This document shows positions 45,542 through 56,911 of a stretch of 64,000 nt of DNA, piece by piece (the first letter of the stretch is position 1; each line of letters opens with the position of its first letter). This stretch comes from Amoebophrya sp. A120. Taxonomy: Eukaryota; Sar; Dinophyceae; Syndiniales; Amoebophryaceae. Location: assembly GCA_905178155.1 (NCBI GenBank), contig CAJINV010000001.1:11763832-11827831 (forward strand), given 5' to 3'. Below the pieces are notes generated by a model that was given only the letters and a program-made list of their open reading frames with translations, searched no databases and was not told the origin of the DNA. Both the position numbers and the translations under genes were made by a program.

Positions 45542-48500
45542 TCACTGGTTTTCTTGCAGCATCTTGTCCAATTTTTGCGAAAGCGGGTTATTCTGCGCTT
45601 CAGCTACGACGGCCGCCCTCCTTTCTTCCACGCGCTTCAGTGCCTCTTCTTTTGTTTGGATGTGCTGGTGCAGAATCTTTGTTGCTTCTTGCCAATCCTG
45701 TGTCTCATTGTACTTCTGAATCGCCCGGCGGCGCGCGCTCTCGGGCGTCTGTTCCCACTCTTCTTTCGAGCGCTCGCGGAAGTAGCGCTGCGCAAATGCC
45801 GGGTTGTCGAGGTACTGCTGTGTCTCGCCCCAGCGATCGGAGGCAGAGGTAGGAGAGTTGGAGCGTCGAGGTGTTGGCAGGTTGTCCATCGCTGGAGCCC
45901 CTTCCAAGGTCTTGCTCTTCCGCTTCTCCGTCTCCTGCCCCCACTGTTCAGAGGCACTATTTCTTCGCGGCGTATAGGCCAGTCCAGATTCGAACTCCAG
46001 GTTTTCTTCGTGCCGCGGCGTCATGTGCTCGCTCACATTCTTACTCACCCCTTGACTGATTTTGCTCTGAACTACTCGTGGCGTCGAAACGGCCGGCCGG
46101 TCGTCCGGTTTCGCAGTCGGAAGAGACAGCGGGGACATCATGGAGATCTTGTTTACACCCACAGGAGGAGAGGGGCCAGTTTTACTGTTCAAAATCTCGT
46201 CCGCGGCCTTTGCCCGAGGGACATTAACGACTTGATCAACAGCAGTACTCGCCGTAGCGCCCTCCGCTTTGAGATCCGACATCAAAGCAAACATATTCCC
46301 ATCCTTTTCTCGCCCGCCGACGGCGCCAATTTCTTGATTAGCGTTCTTCATATCTTCCTCATCAACCCCCCCTGTTTCCACCATCGGCATTTGCTGAACC
46401 GCAAGCTGCTCCCCCTCCGCTTTCAACATTTTCCCCGGTGCTTGTGGTGGTCCACGCGGGGAGTAAATGGCATCAAACCTTTTCACCTCTGGTGGCACCG
46501 TGTCAGTCCCGAGGATCCTGTCCACCAGGTCCCGCACCAGCTGCGCATCGCGGTCCAGCCGAGTCTGCGCCAAATCCGACGCAAAAGACTCCAATTGCTT
46601 TCTCTCGCTGTCTAACTCTGCGAACATGCGCTCTCTCTCATTGTTGACATTCTCCATCATAGCTGCGATAGTGTCGCTTTCGTTTTGAAAGTTCTGCCCC
46701 CCACTTTCCTTTTCCGGAACGGGGGGCAACAAGCCCTCTGTTTCCGGCGACATCGCCGCGTTTTTCGCCAGTCTGGCCTCAATTCGGAACCGTGGTGGTG
46801 GCGAGCTGGTTCTCAACTGCGATACCATCGGCATTTTTGGAACAGCAGCACCCTTGATGTTCCTGTCGCCGTAAAACCCGTTCGCTTCGCGCATCAGTCC
46901 CTCCTCTCTCTGCTTGGTGAGATACTCCTCCCATTGGCGCTTCTCCAAATTGTCCAAAACAGAATCCAACTGGTCCAAAACATTCGCATTGTCTTTTACC
47001 TGATCCACCAAAGCCGGATCGAACTCCGGTTTCGCCATCTGCAGAGACAGCTCGTCCTTGTTTCGCTGGTGCTGGAAGTTGTGCAGTAGGTCGAGGACGG
47101 AGAAGCGCAGTTTCATCTTGTACGACAGGTGCGCGATCGTCGTGTTCGGGTCCTTCTTGCTGACGAACTTCAAAGTCCCCGACACCATCGGGTTCGGGTC
47201 CAGCGGTGTGCAGTTCAGCAAGTGGACCAGCGGCAAAATCGCCTCCCCGACCACCACCGGCGGGCCTTGCGTGGCAGCTAGCGCCGGGTTCTGCCCCTGC
47301 TGCTGCTGTTGTGGGATCGCGAACGCCTGCAGGCTGAAGCGGATCGCGCCGGTGTTGAAGAACTTGATGGCCTGCTCATTCATGACGAAGGGACTGCAGG
47401 TGATGATGCTGTCGTAGCGGGGTTCCAACCCGGAGGCCGTCCGCGAGGAAACCGTGTCGAATTCGTAGAAGTCGATCAGCACGTTGGTCATCAGACTGTT
47501 CTCCGCCAGGAAAATCGGCATGTTCGGGAAGAAATGCTGCGACAAGACCTTGAATTCGATTTTCGCCGAGTTGACGACCAAATCCAGTGCGTTATTTTCG
47601 CTGCTTTGCTGCATGTCGGCGGAAATGTCCGAAAACCCGGCTTCGCTGATCACGTCGTCGTCGCGTTCCACCTGGACCTGCTCCAACTGACGGATCTGCT
47701 TCTGGAGGTCTTTGACCTGTAGTTGTAGGCAAGTTCATTTTCAGTTTTGTCAAGTTCATTCTCCCTTAGTTAAATTTCAGGATCGCTTGGGGACAAACAC
47801 AATGCGTTTTCTATCTGTGTCATAACAGGTGGATGTAAGAACAATGCGCCAGCATCTCTAAGCGTCGCACTCAGTAAAAGTACTATACCTTAGTTTCCCT
47901 GCTCTTCGCAAGCCGCTCCCACTTTTCTCGGTCCGCCAGCATCGCTTCGGATTTCGTTTGCATGTCTGCCAAGTCGTACTGGTGCAGAGTCTTCAGTTCT
48001 GCGTTGATCTCCGACTCGCGCCGCAGGATGTTTTGCAGCGCCGTCATCTCCTGCGCGAGGTCTGCTTTTTCCCGTCGGAGCTGCGACACCACCTTCGTCA
48101 GCCCCTCGATGGACCCCACGTCGCTTTTCGAGGGTACAGAAGTGGCTCCGCGCTCGACCTGCGAGGAAGCGAACGCTGCGGGGACGACGGAACTGGTCAA
48201 GGCTAACGACAAAGACTTCTCCACGGCTGCGCGTTCTTCTGGCGGAAGCGAATCACGCAAAACTTGGAGCTGCTCTTCCACGGCCTTCGCTTGTTTCTCC
48301 CTTTCCTCGAGCCGGATCCGAATCCGTTCGTTTTCCTCCCATGTTGTTTTGTACTTCTCCTCGGCGGCGGTCACTTTGTTTTTCATCTCGGTGATCTCGA
48401 AAGTTACTTTTTGCTTGTCCGCAATGGCGCCCTCCAGTGCTTTTTGCTTCTCTACCAGCTCCTCTTCTAGCCGCTCGAGTCGTTTCGCGGACGCGACCCG

Positions 48501-49615
48501 CGTGTCCGCGGTGCTAATGAAGGCATTGGAAGTGAGGGAGTTGATTTTCTCCATTAATTTCTTGTTCATGTCATCGGACTCCTTCACTTTTCGGTGCAGG
48601 CTGGCGTTTTCTGTCTCGTCGCCGAGAGCGAGCGCGTGACGGAGGTCAGATTCCACTGCGAGCTTCTCTTTCTCGAGACGATTTACCTGAGATACATTGG
48701 CATTTCAGGTTGTTGAATAGTGCAGTTATCGTAAGTATGTTGCACAACGTCGAAACAGAGATGAACTAATTCGAGAGGTTAGGGCTAGCTTAGTGGAATT
48801 CACGCTTTGACAAAAAATACCGTCGCGGTCATTTCTTTTCTCTCCTTGTGGAAGCTGTCTCGGTCTTCATCGAGACTTTTCTGCAGTTGCTTAATTCTCT
48901 GCTCCTTGTCGTCCAGCTGCTCGCGGTAAAACGCCACCTCCACAGCGGACACGCCTTTGTTCCCTCGCGCGCTCATGACGCCCTCCATTTGGTTCGTCAG
49001 TCGCTCGTTTTTGTCCTTCAGATCGCCTATCTGCTTCCGCAAAGCCTCGGTCTCCTCGACCAGCATCCTCGCGACGCCACTCCTTTCCGGTGAGGGACCC
49101 CGGCCACCCGGCGACAATGCCGTCCGGTTCCGCAGCATCCCCGTGCCGGTGACCGCCCGCCGGGTCTGCTTCGTGACCCCCGGCGACTTCGGCCCGCCGC
49201 CGCCCGGCCCGGGGGATTTGGATCGACCCGTGGCGGGGACCCAGGGTTGGGAGGAGGAACTCGCGGACGTGCCGGTGAACCCGTCATTCAACGCCTTGTG
49301 CAACCGTTCGACCTCCTTCTGCGAAGCGGGCTTGTCCACCACGTAACCCTCGCGCTGCATCTCCTTCTGGATCTGTCCGAACCGCACGCCCAGCTGCTTC
49401 ACCTGCTCCGCAAGCTTCACGTTGGTTTTCTTCAGCGACATGTTTTCCTCCTGGACGGAATAGAGTAAATCTTGCTTCTCCTTCACATCCATCAGGTCAC
49501 TCCGGCCGTACCGCCCGCTGCTCGGATCCCTTTTCAGCTGCTGGACCACGTTCAGCGGCAAGCGCTGCACCGGCCGCTCGGCCTTGTCGCCGCTGCCGCC
49601 AGAGGCCTGCGTCAT
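45542..49615 (-). CDS. RPGRIP1/RPGRIP1L-like coiled-coil and C2 protein, 1,255 aa
   Basis: Three exons (49615-48821, 48686-47889, 47716-45542), all GT-AG and phase 0. Residues 40-530 are mostly heptad-rich coiled coil (VKEKQDLLYSVQEENMSLKK, ERLEEELVEKQKALEGAI, KQIRQLEQVQVERDD) with a Gly/Pro/Ser basic linker near 130-190. A C2 domain of the RPGRIP1 first-C2 type follows at about 565-720: VLIDFYEFDTVSSRTASGLEP, then ITCSPFVMNEQAIKFFNTG and FVSKKDPNTTIAHLSYKM. The rest is charged and probably disordered, with a helical C-terminal segment (EEWEQTPESARRRAIQKYNE). RPGRIP1-family proteins organise the ciliary transition zone, which fits the DRC2 and centrin genes nearby. The family's second C2 domain is lacking here but a C2 opens the next gene downstream, so the two may form one protein. 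Confidence 0.65.
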
Positions 49616-50474
49616 AGTGTCCTAGGGGTGAAGGTGTTATTCCTGGTAAAAACTAGGGAAGGGGTCGCGTAATGTAATGTTGTTTTAGAACCGGTATCTT
49701 ATTCGCTCTTTGCACTTATCCTCTAAAACCCGCATCGCGTGCGGGTCTTAGAGAAAAATTCCATTTTCACTAAAATTTTTTGCGAAAAGAAAAAGTTCAC
49801 TCGTACTTCTAACGGGTCGCAAGGTAAGTGGAAAAACGATTTGGTTTGATGGCGGGTAAAGAATTACGATGACAGATGAAAATTGTGGTGTGCCGTTTGA
49901 GGTGGAGACAAACTTTGTCACAACACTGGTTCCAGTTTGAATCGCTTCGAACTTTGTGCCTCAACAAAAAAAGAAGCTCCGAGCTACCGTGAGCTTGTGT
50001 GTATCCAGAGTGCCAAAATCTACATCAAAAACACGCAAACGCAAACTTCAAATGTAGTACGAATGAGAACCGAATTAAAGCAGTGAAAAACGCTCACAAA
50101 CCGATGCCGTTTAGCCGTTTTCGATAGCACAAACCGATTCAATTTTGGTGTTTGTTCCCTCAATGCCGATGGGTTTGCTTTTTGATTCATCACGACATCT
50201 CCTGTAATCTCACATCACGACAATTTTGCGAAGGTGCTGCTCCCTCAGAGCAGCTTTGGAAATGGACAGCTCCGATAACTACCCTCCGGACGAGCAAGAA
50301 CAGCCTTTTTTCTACGATAGTCAGTTCTTCCTCCAAATAAAGCGGCAACCATAATGCTGGTGGTCCCGGCAGACACTTGCAGCTGACGCTGCGCTAATGA
50401 AGACTGTAGATGATGAAAATGCAAATCCAAATCTGTACTTTTCAGCTTGCTGCGAAGAATTCGTTCGTTACCTC
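49616..50474. other. Intergenic stretch between ATP synthase epsilon and the RPGRIP1-like gene
   Basis: AT-rich relative to neighbours. No supported gene, RNA or clear repeat. Contains the RPGRIP1-like gene 5' flank, with a small palindromic stretch AACCCGCATCGCGTGCGGGT around 49727-49746. Confidence 0.5.
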
Positions 50475-50831
50475 TCACGAGGCTGCTGCTGAAGCCTTTA
50501 TGCTGTCAAAAGCTTTGAAGTCTTTGTGTATCTTCTTCCCGCCTTGCTGTACTCCGTTTGCCCACTTCTTCTCGACGAGATGAATCTGTTTAGTGGAAAA
50601 AAAGAATAAGAAATTACGTTGGTCTCAGCACACCCTCTAATCGAGACAGAGATGTGTGGTCGTACAGAGAGACGAAACAAAAGGTGACTTACTACACAAA
50701 AATCCAACAACCCGTCTTACCCTATTCTTCTCCAATATTTTTGTTCGCAGCGGCTCCTTGACGCATTGCCGCAACAGCGCCGCCATTTCATTCCCGTACT
50801 GCAAGTACGACGTCTTTGCCGCCCGCCACAT
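50475..50831 (-). CDS. ATP5F1E: Mitochondrial ATP synthase subunit epsilon (ATP15/ATP5F1E)
   Basis: Small F1 central-stalk subunit. Exon 1 (50831-50721) starts MWRAAKTSYLQYGNEMAALL and runs to RTKILEKNR. Exon 2 (50585-50475) continues IHLVEKKWANGVQQGGKKIH and ends ASAAAS. The join is GT-AG, phase 0, with donor GTAAGACG and acceptor AAACAG; it gives 73 residues. It matches the eukaryotic family pattern WR.AG..Y..Y....A..VR..LKEP.K.E...R..VH....KW.NGK. This subunit is usually 50-75 residues, so length is right. The N-terminus serves as the import signal in relatives. It was found only by joining exons, since neither is long enough to stand out. Confidence 0.88.
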
Positions 50832-51312
50832 GGTGTTTTCTTTTTGTTTGCTTGCACTGGTGGATATTAACCAAGTAGAGTGGACTCACTCAGACATGAA
50901 TGAAAATTCTTTCCGCAATTGCAGAGGCTTCACTTCCAGAACAAGAACGCATGCTTGTCGAATGAGCACAGAAAAAAACGAAAACGGATGTGAACATCGT
51001 GTCCCTCGACCAAGTGGCTGCGCCGCTTCTTCCTCAGCAGCAGCGGAATTTGCTTCTGCGTCATTTGGTATCGTTCAAAAGTACAAAAATCGAAGTACCG
51101 AAAGTTTTACGTTAACCCGAGGTAGTACCACAAGTGAAAATCCAATCGGATGTATGCGATTTTGCATGTCCTTCGGAAAATGTCTCCAAATGAGATAGTA
51201 CTCTGAAAATGCGATGCATCTAATCTATCACAATCATTGAAACAGGAAAAAGCGACACTTGGTTCTTCGTTCCACGCGTCTAGAAAGTGCAACATTCCAG
51301 CGCGAAACCCGA
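50832..51312. other. Intergenic stretch between GFAT and ATP synthase epsilon
   Basis: Nothing supported. Open plus-strand frames here have no family signal. Should contain the ATP synthase epsilon promoter and the GFAT 3' end. Confidence 0.5.
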
Positions 51313-53906
51313 TTACTCCACCGTGACACTCTTTGCCAGGTTTCTTGGCTGATCGATTTCGCACCCCCGGAATTTCGCAATGTAGTAACTCATCAGCTGC
51401 AATGGAATGACGTTTAGAATCGGCTGCAATAACTGGTCTATTGTTGGGATTTGGATGACGTACTCAGAAAACTGGTTCAGTTCGTCGTTCCCTTCGTCCG
51501 TCAAAATGATCAGTGACCCGTTTCGCGCGTGCACTTCTTCTATGTTGGCTTTCACCTTGATGTACCTGAAAGTTGCATTTTTGACCGTCCGAGTCGGAAC
51601 ATGATCCACAAAACGAATAATCTTCTTCATTTCCGACACTTTGCTAGGTGTACACGTAGTCGTAAGTTGTCCCGCCTCGGTGATTCGATTTGGATGAAAG
51701 AACCAGAAGACAAAACAGAAAAGCATCTATCTGTACGTTGGGTCATTCCTCGGTGCAATCACTACCACCGGCATAAACTGGTCGATCAGCGCAATTGGTC
51801 CGTGCTTCATCTCCGCAGCGGGGTATCCCTCTGCGTGGATGTACGAGATTTCTTTCAGCTTCAGCGCCCCCTCTAGCGCCACGGGGAAATTCAATCCCCG
51901 ACCGAGAAAGAGGAAGTTGTTCGCCAGGCGGACCTCCTTGGACAGCTTGTACACCAGATCCTTCTGTTTCGTGATGATATTCGAAACCGTTTCCGGCATC
52001 GCCAAACACTCCTCCGCGAGTCGCTGGAAGTCGGAGTCGCACAGGGATCCACTCAACTTTGCCAGGTACAGGGCGATTAGAAAGAGGGAGAGAACCTGCC
52101 CAGTGAACGCTTTCGTCGAAGCGACTCCCACCTCTGGGCCCGCGTGGATGTACATACCTGTTCTTAGGTTGAAATGATGACTTCAATCTCATGCACGAGA
52201 ATTTCTCCTCGCACCAAACCAAACAGAAGTCAAAGGAAACTACACATAAAGCGCGTCTAAACAACGAACCTGCAACGGTTTCCCTAGCGATGGTTGACCC
52301 GACGACGTTGACTATCCCAAAGGTCGCTGCGCCGTGCGCATGGGCCAAGCGAATCGCCTCCAACGTGTCTGCCGTCTCGCCAGACTGGGAAATTCCGATG
52401 ATCACGTCGCTATCTCGAATCAGAGGTCTGCGGTACCGAAACTCCGAGGCGTATTCGACCTCCACCGGAACGCGTGCCATCTGCTCGAACAAGTACTCCC
52501 CAATCAGCGCAGAGTGCCACGAGGTACCGCACGCACACATCACGATGCGGCCAGCATTGATCATTCGTTCGCCGATGGTTTCGCCGCTCTCCAACTGGTG
52601 CTCTAGACCACCTGAAGTTTGAATGATTGAATTTGAAATCAGTCAACACAGAAGCAAAAGGATCTGAGACTCATGCTGTTTCGACATCTACCACTTTTCC
52701 AGAAGATACTAAAAGTATCCAAAAGAACGCCGCAGAAAGAAGAAAACTCTCCCTGCTACCGAGCGTCATCGTGTATTCCCCGATGGCTCGGTTTCTCGGC
52801 GTCGGTGGGGCGTCCGTCGGGCTCTCCGGGTCGTTCTTCTTCAGCCGTCCCCGCATGCAATTCATCAGGCTGGTTTTTTGATCGTGGATCTCTTTCAACA
52901 TAAAGTGTTCGAACCCGCCCTTCTCGATCTCCTCCATCTTCATTTCTAACCGCACGATGGGGTTGTCGATCCCCGCTTCCGTGGACGCAGAGCCCTGCTT
53001 GTGGATCTGCCGGGCCTTCTTGGCCAGCTTCACCAAGTCGTGGATCTTGTAGCCCTCGCGGCTGCACTCGACGGTTTCTCCGTCGTTGATGTAGATCACG
53101 TTCCGGGTGTGCTGCACAATGGCGCACGCATCAGAGGCGAGGAAAAACTGTGGGTTTGACGCGTCCTCGCCCAGACCCAGAATCAGCGGACTCCCGCGTC
53201 TCGCGCCGACAAGAACGTCCGGTCGGTCCTTGAAGAGAAAGACTGCGCCGAAGGTGCCGACGCAGAGATCTGGTATGTAGAAGGATGTGAGTCAATTCTG
53301 GCCTGGTATTTCATCGAACACCGATATCTTCTGTGCTTGTTATCAAACGTGAAGATGCTCTTTGATCCGACACGCTTTTATTCAACCAACGGTACAATAG
53401 ATTCAATTTCTTCAAAGTAGTGATTCGTCTGTACCCAAAGCAGCGCTGACCACCGTCGAGAGGTCTTTTTCTTCGAGCTCCACACGCATGTCGTCGACAA
53501 GCATCGCCAGCACTTCCGTGTCCGTATCCGATTTGAACACGTACCCCTTATCTTGCAAATCCGATTTCAACTCCGCGTAGTTCTCGATGATCCCATTGTG
53601 CACGACGGCGACGCTTCCGCTCGTGCTGGTGTGCGGGTGGGAATTGTAGTCGCTCGGCCTGCCGTGCGTGGCCCACCGGGTGTGCGCGATCCCAACCGTG
53701 CCCGCTAACCGCTCACCCTGCGACTTGCACAGGTCCCTCAGGCTCTGCACCTTGCCGGCGCACTTTTCAACGAGCAGATCCTTTTTCCCGTCGTGGATGC
53801 AAATCCCGGCGGAATCGTAGCCACGGTACTCCAAGCGCTGCAGCGCCTCGATTAGCATCCGGCACAACTCGGGATTGTTCCCGATGTACGCGAAAATGCC
53901 GCACAT
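51313..53906 (-). CDS. GFPT1: Glutamine:fructose-6-phosphate aminotransferase (isomerizing), GFAT/GlmS, 665 aa
   Basis: First committed enzyme of hexosamine synthesis, making glucosamine-6-phosphate for UDP-GlcNAc. Five exons: 53906-53435, 53269-52760, 52611-52270, 52157-51737, 51565-51313; GT-AG joins throughout, 1,998 bases. The glutaminase domain starts MCGIFAYIGN with the catalytic Cys at position 2, then EYRGYDSAG, HTRWATHG and HNGIIENY. The linker has KKNDPESPTDAPPTPRNRAI, a Ser/Pro-rich insert like that of eukaryotic, regulated forms. The two SIS sugar-isomerase domains show CGTSWHSALIGEYLFE, SQSGETADT, EVGVASTKAFT, and EISYIHAEGYPAAEMKHGPI. The C-terminus is the invariant PRNLAKSVTVE. 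All key residues are present and length is normal, so it should be active in the cytosol. Feedback control by UDP-GlcNAc is likely from the family. Confidence 0.97.
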
Positions 53907-54556
53907 AGTGGGCGAGCGTGCAAGTTACTACTACTAGCTTCGCCCTGGCCGCACTGAGGTGGAGTTAGCCGTCGCAGTGACGACGAAAATTCGTATTTTT
54001 TACAAGCGGCAACGAAAACGATACATCTTTGGTTCTGGTTAGTTTGGTTTCTCTTTCTTTTCCCTATGTCTCCTCGACCTGGATGCAAGAACGATGTAGG
54101 GCGATCAAAGTGATTTAGACTACTTCTTTTGAAACAAGGACAAGAAAAGCGTGGCGCGTGACTAGCGAGGTCGGTAGATACTCATTTTTCTATTATGCGA
54201 TGCATGTGCTACTAGGAAAAAGGGCAAGGGGGGTGGGGACGAGGAAAGATCCTCGCGTGAGACGCTGGACGATCAATGATCATGATTGTACAAAACGCTA
54301 TGGTGACAGCACGACTTACATCAAAAGACCGATCGGAAAGACTTTCGCCGCAGATCCGAAAGACAGGAACACACATGTTGATACGGAGGTGGAAAAGATT
54401 CCACATACCCTTTTGCAACAAAATCAAAATTCTCAAAAATTTTACAGCAATTCAACTCGTCTCCAGTCGTTTGTTATTCATTGGTCGCTTCTTGTTCTTT
54501 CAGAGCAAGAAACCTTGTTTTTGAAACATTATCTCGCGGGTAAAAATGTCACCTCT
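53907..54556. other. Intergenic stretch upstream of GFAT
   Basis: No gene supported; a plus-strand frame (54158-54664) overlaps the end of the neighbouring gene on the other strand and resembles nothing. Holds the GFAT promoter. Confidence 0.45.
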
Positions 54557-56254
54557 TCAGCTACTCCCGTCATCCTCCGCGCCGACTTTTGTTACGTCCT
54601 CGTCCTTGTCCGGCGCCTGCTCGTAAAGCAACAGATCTGCCACATGCGACTTGGCTTCCTGTAGATTTTCCACGACATTCTTTGCCGCATTGTACACTTT
54701 CGCGTCATCCGCGGAAACAGATTTCAACGTGTCCTGCCACTTGTTCATTCCATCTTTCACACCGGCCCAGTCGTTCTTCAAGTCCTTGGCTGTGACTTTT
54801 GGCTGGAATTCGCCCTTGAGCTGGATAGTGGATGAGGGGTTCTTTCTACTGTTCGACGCGCCGTGTCTTGCGGATGATGAGGGTACCGCATGACGCTGTT
54901 CTTTTCCCTTCTGTATGGCAGACGAGCTACTACTGGAACTGCTACTCTGTTTTCTCTTCTTCGCTGCGTCCTCGTGAGCGTGTCGCGCATGGAGCTTTTT
55001 CGCGTAGTCGTCGACACTGGCCTGCAAATCCTTCAGTCTTTTCTTGCGCTCTTGGTCGGTCTCTTCGTCGTGCATCAGGAATTTCGTGACTTCCTCAAAG
55101 TGCCTCCACTTCTCGTCTTCATCTTCTGGCGATGAACTTTGTTCCACCGCAGTGGTTACTGCTGAGGGCGGCGGCCCGTATTTGTCAGGAGCGTTGGTCG
55201 AGCTAGAGTCGGTGAAAAAATCGTCGCTGCTTGTGCCGCTTGACTTTGTAGTCCTACTCGTTGCTGCCTCTGAACTAAAACTATCGGAATTCGCTGGATG
55301 CTCTGGTGATTGGGAGTTAGGAGAATTTTTCAGACTGTCTGGACCTGCAGAAGACGAGCTTGTCGGCGTTTCGTCCATGTTAGAGTCAAAAGCATCCGCG
55401 GTGTTGAGGGGAGGTAGTTCCGCCGATGAAGATGCTGCTGGGGCTTCTGATGGCATTCCTTCTCCGCTGCCTCGTTGCGCCATCTCCAGCACCTTGTTTG
55501 TTATGGAATCGATGTCAGTAGTGGAATCCTGCGTGTTTTTCTGCTGCACAAACTTCTGTTGACGAGACGATTTATCTGCTTCATCTGGGCGAGTCTTACC
55601 AGGTAGCTTATCGTCGTGTTCTCCTATTCTCACTGACGGTCTGATTTGCACATCTGCAGTGCCGCTACGTTCTGCCTCTCCTCCGCCACCCCTGCTGCTC
55701 TTTTCGATGAATGCACTACTTTCTTCGACCTCGACTTCAGGCACTAGTGGTCGCTGTTCTACTGTTCTTCTCCGAACAGCCCGCCTTATTTGCTCGCCAT
55801 TTGGCACGAAGTCGAAGTTGCTCGGGTGCTGTAGGTCCGATTCTGGTCTTTCGGAATTTATCTCCGGCCGAGCTGCTGGCGCTGCAACTGCGACTGTGTC
55901 GTCGACGTCTTCATTCGTACTGCGGATAATCGGCTTCAGGCTCGGACTTTGCGAAACCGGGTCTTCTTCACAAGGCCTCTCGAGAAAGATGGAAGGCTCA
56001 TCGTGATCTAAGCCCTGCCTTGTAGGACGTCCGTCGGCTTCTCCACTGTCCTCCTCATCTAAGTTCACGATGGTGTGGCTCAATCGGAAGTACAGTGTCC
56101 ACCAGCACAGAAGTACGAAAGACCGTCGTGCCGCACGGTTTCCAGAGAGGAGGTCGCACATAATTTTTGAAACTAGTCTATCAATGCGCGTAGCATTCGC
56201 AAATCGTACACAAAATCTTGCTATCATAGGCTGCGCTAGGCTGAAAGCGCACAT
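54557..56254 (-). CDS. Acidic Ser-rich, probably membrane-anchored or secreted protein, up to 565 aa
   Basis: Single-exon frame from ATG 56254. The second in-frame ATG opening MCDLLSGNRAARRSFVLLCWW (about residue 32) may be the true start, since SFVLLCWWTLYF there would be a signal or anchor segment. After it the chain is highly charged and Ser/Thr-rich, with a long disordered middle (TPTSSSSAGPDSLKNSPN, SSGTSSDDFFTDSSST), an acidic box (SSSPEDEDEKW), a predicted helical piece (EERKKRLKDLQ-like, near DQERKKRLKDLQASVDDY), a poly-Ser run and a C-terminal helical segment (VYNAAKNVVENLQEAKSHVADLLLY). No family recognised. It lies between GFAT and DRC2 with its own flanks. Confidence 0.6.
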   Translation of the reverse strand: MCAFSLAQPMIARFCVRFANATRIDRLVSKIMCDLLSGNRAARRSFVLLCWWTLYFRLSHTIVNLDEEDSGEADGRPTRQGLDHDEPSIFLERPCEEDPVSQSPSLKPIIRSTNEDVDDTVAVAAPAARPEINSERPESDLQHPSNFDFVPNGEQIRRAVRRRTVEQRPLVPEVEVEESSAFIEKSSRGGGGEAERSGTADVQIRPSVRIGEHDDKLPGKTRPDEADKSSRQQKFVQQKNTQDSTTDIDSITNKVLEMAQRGSGEGMPSEAPAASSSAELPPLNTADAFDSNMDETPTSSSSAGPDSLKNSPNSQSPEHPANSDSFSSEAATSRTTKSSGTSSDDFFTDSSSTNAPDKYGPPPSAVTTAVEQSSSPEDEDEKWRHFEEVTKFLMHDEETDQERKKRLKDLQASVDDYAKKLHARHAHEDAAKKRKQSSSSSSSSSAIQKGKEQRHAVPSSSARHGASNSRKNPSSTIQLKGEFQPKVTAKDLKNDWAGVKDGMNKWQDTLKSVSADDAKVYNAAKNVVENLQEAKSHVADLLLYEQAPDKDEDVTKVGAEDDGSS

Positions 56255-56911
56255 GTAATCTCATCCTTCCGCAGAAAAGCACGCTGCGCGTCAGCACGCA
56301 ATTTCCCTCGACGCGCCCGCGATCCATTCTCTACTTATCACGTCCTCTTCAAGTGCTCGATTCGAATGCAGCCGTCACACGCTCGAGATACGCAAAATGT
56401 GCGTACAAAACGCACTTGCGAACGATCACGATGGTGTCATCGTCGGACAGAAAAATGCTCCCTGATGAAAACGCTACCGTCTGCCCTGCAGCGGCACGCA
56501 CGCGGATCTTCTTGGTCAGGGTTCAATTGCTCGCTGGCGGCGAAGAATTTTACAAGTTCGTACAAACATCATTTTTGTAGTTCTGACCTCTGTTTATTTC
56601 TTTCCGCGTACAGATCATCCAACATCTCTGCTGTATCCTATTCTGAAGCAAACGAGTATCCTATTTGAGTAAAACTTCCTGGCTTAATATCCTGAGTATC
56701 CTATATCCAAACAGTATCCTTTTGTCTCAGACGAGTAGACCTCGCGTCGTCGACTTCGTGTGGTCTTTATTGCAAACAGTATCCTATGAGTCTTTAACAG
56801 TTTAATATTATTTTGTCTTTCTCAAGTATCTGAAGTGCCAGCATTTTACCTCTCGCGATGCTGAAGCGGAGCGTCCTTCTACCGGACCGGCCTAATATTG
56901 CGCCACCTTCC
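56255..56911. repeat. Intergenic stretch with interspersed GTATCCT repeats
   Basis: Between 56633 and 56792 the octamer (A)GTATCCTA or close variants occurs at least five times at irregular spacing (56633, 56656, about 56696, 56713, 56778), separated by AT-rich sequence. A plus-strand frame (56353-56580; 50 residues from its first ATG) is protein-like but unrecognised. The repeats lie 120-280 bases beyond the DRC2 stop codon, in its 3' flank. Confidence 0.5.

Noticed and set aside
45273-45545. Minus-strand frame directly after the RPGRIP1-like stop codon
   Set aside because: Begins without ATG, is Arg/Tyr-rich with no heptads or C2 features, and does not splice in phase to the next exon.
49727-49746. 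Palindrome as a bacterial-type terminator
   Set aside because: The window is eukaryotic, and the palindrome lies upstream of a gene start rather than after a stop.
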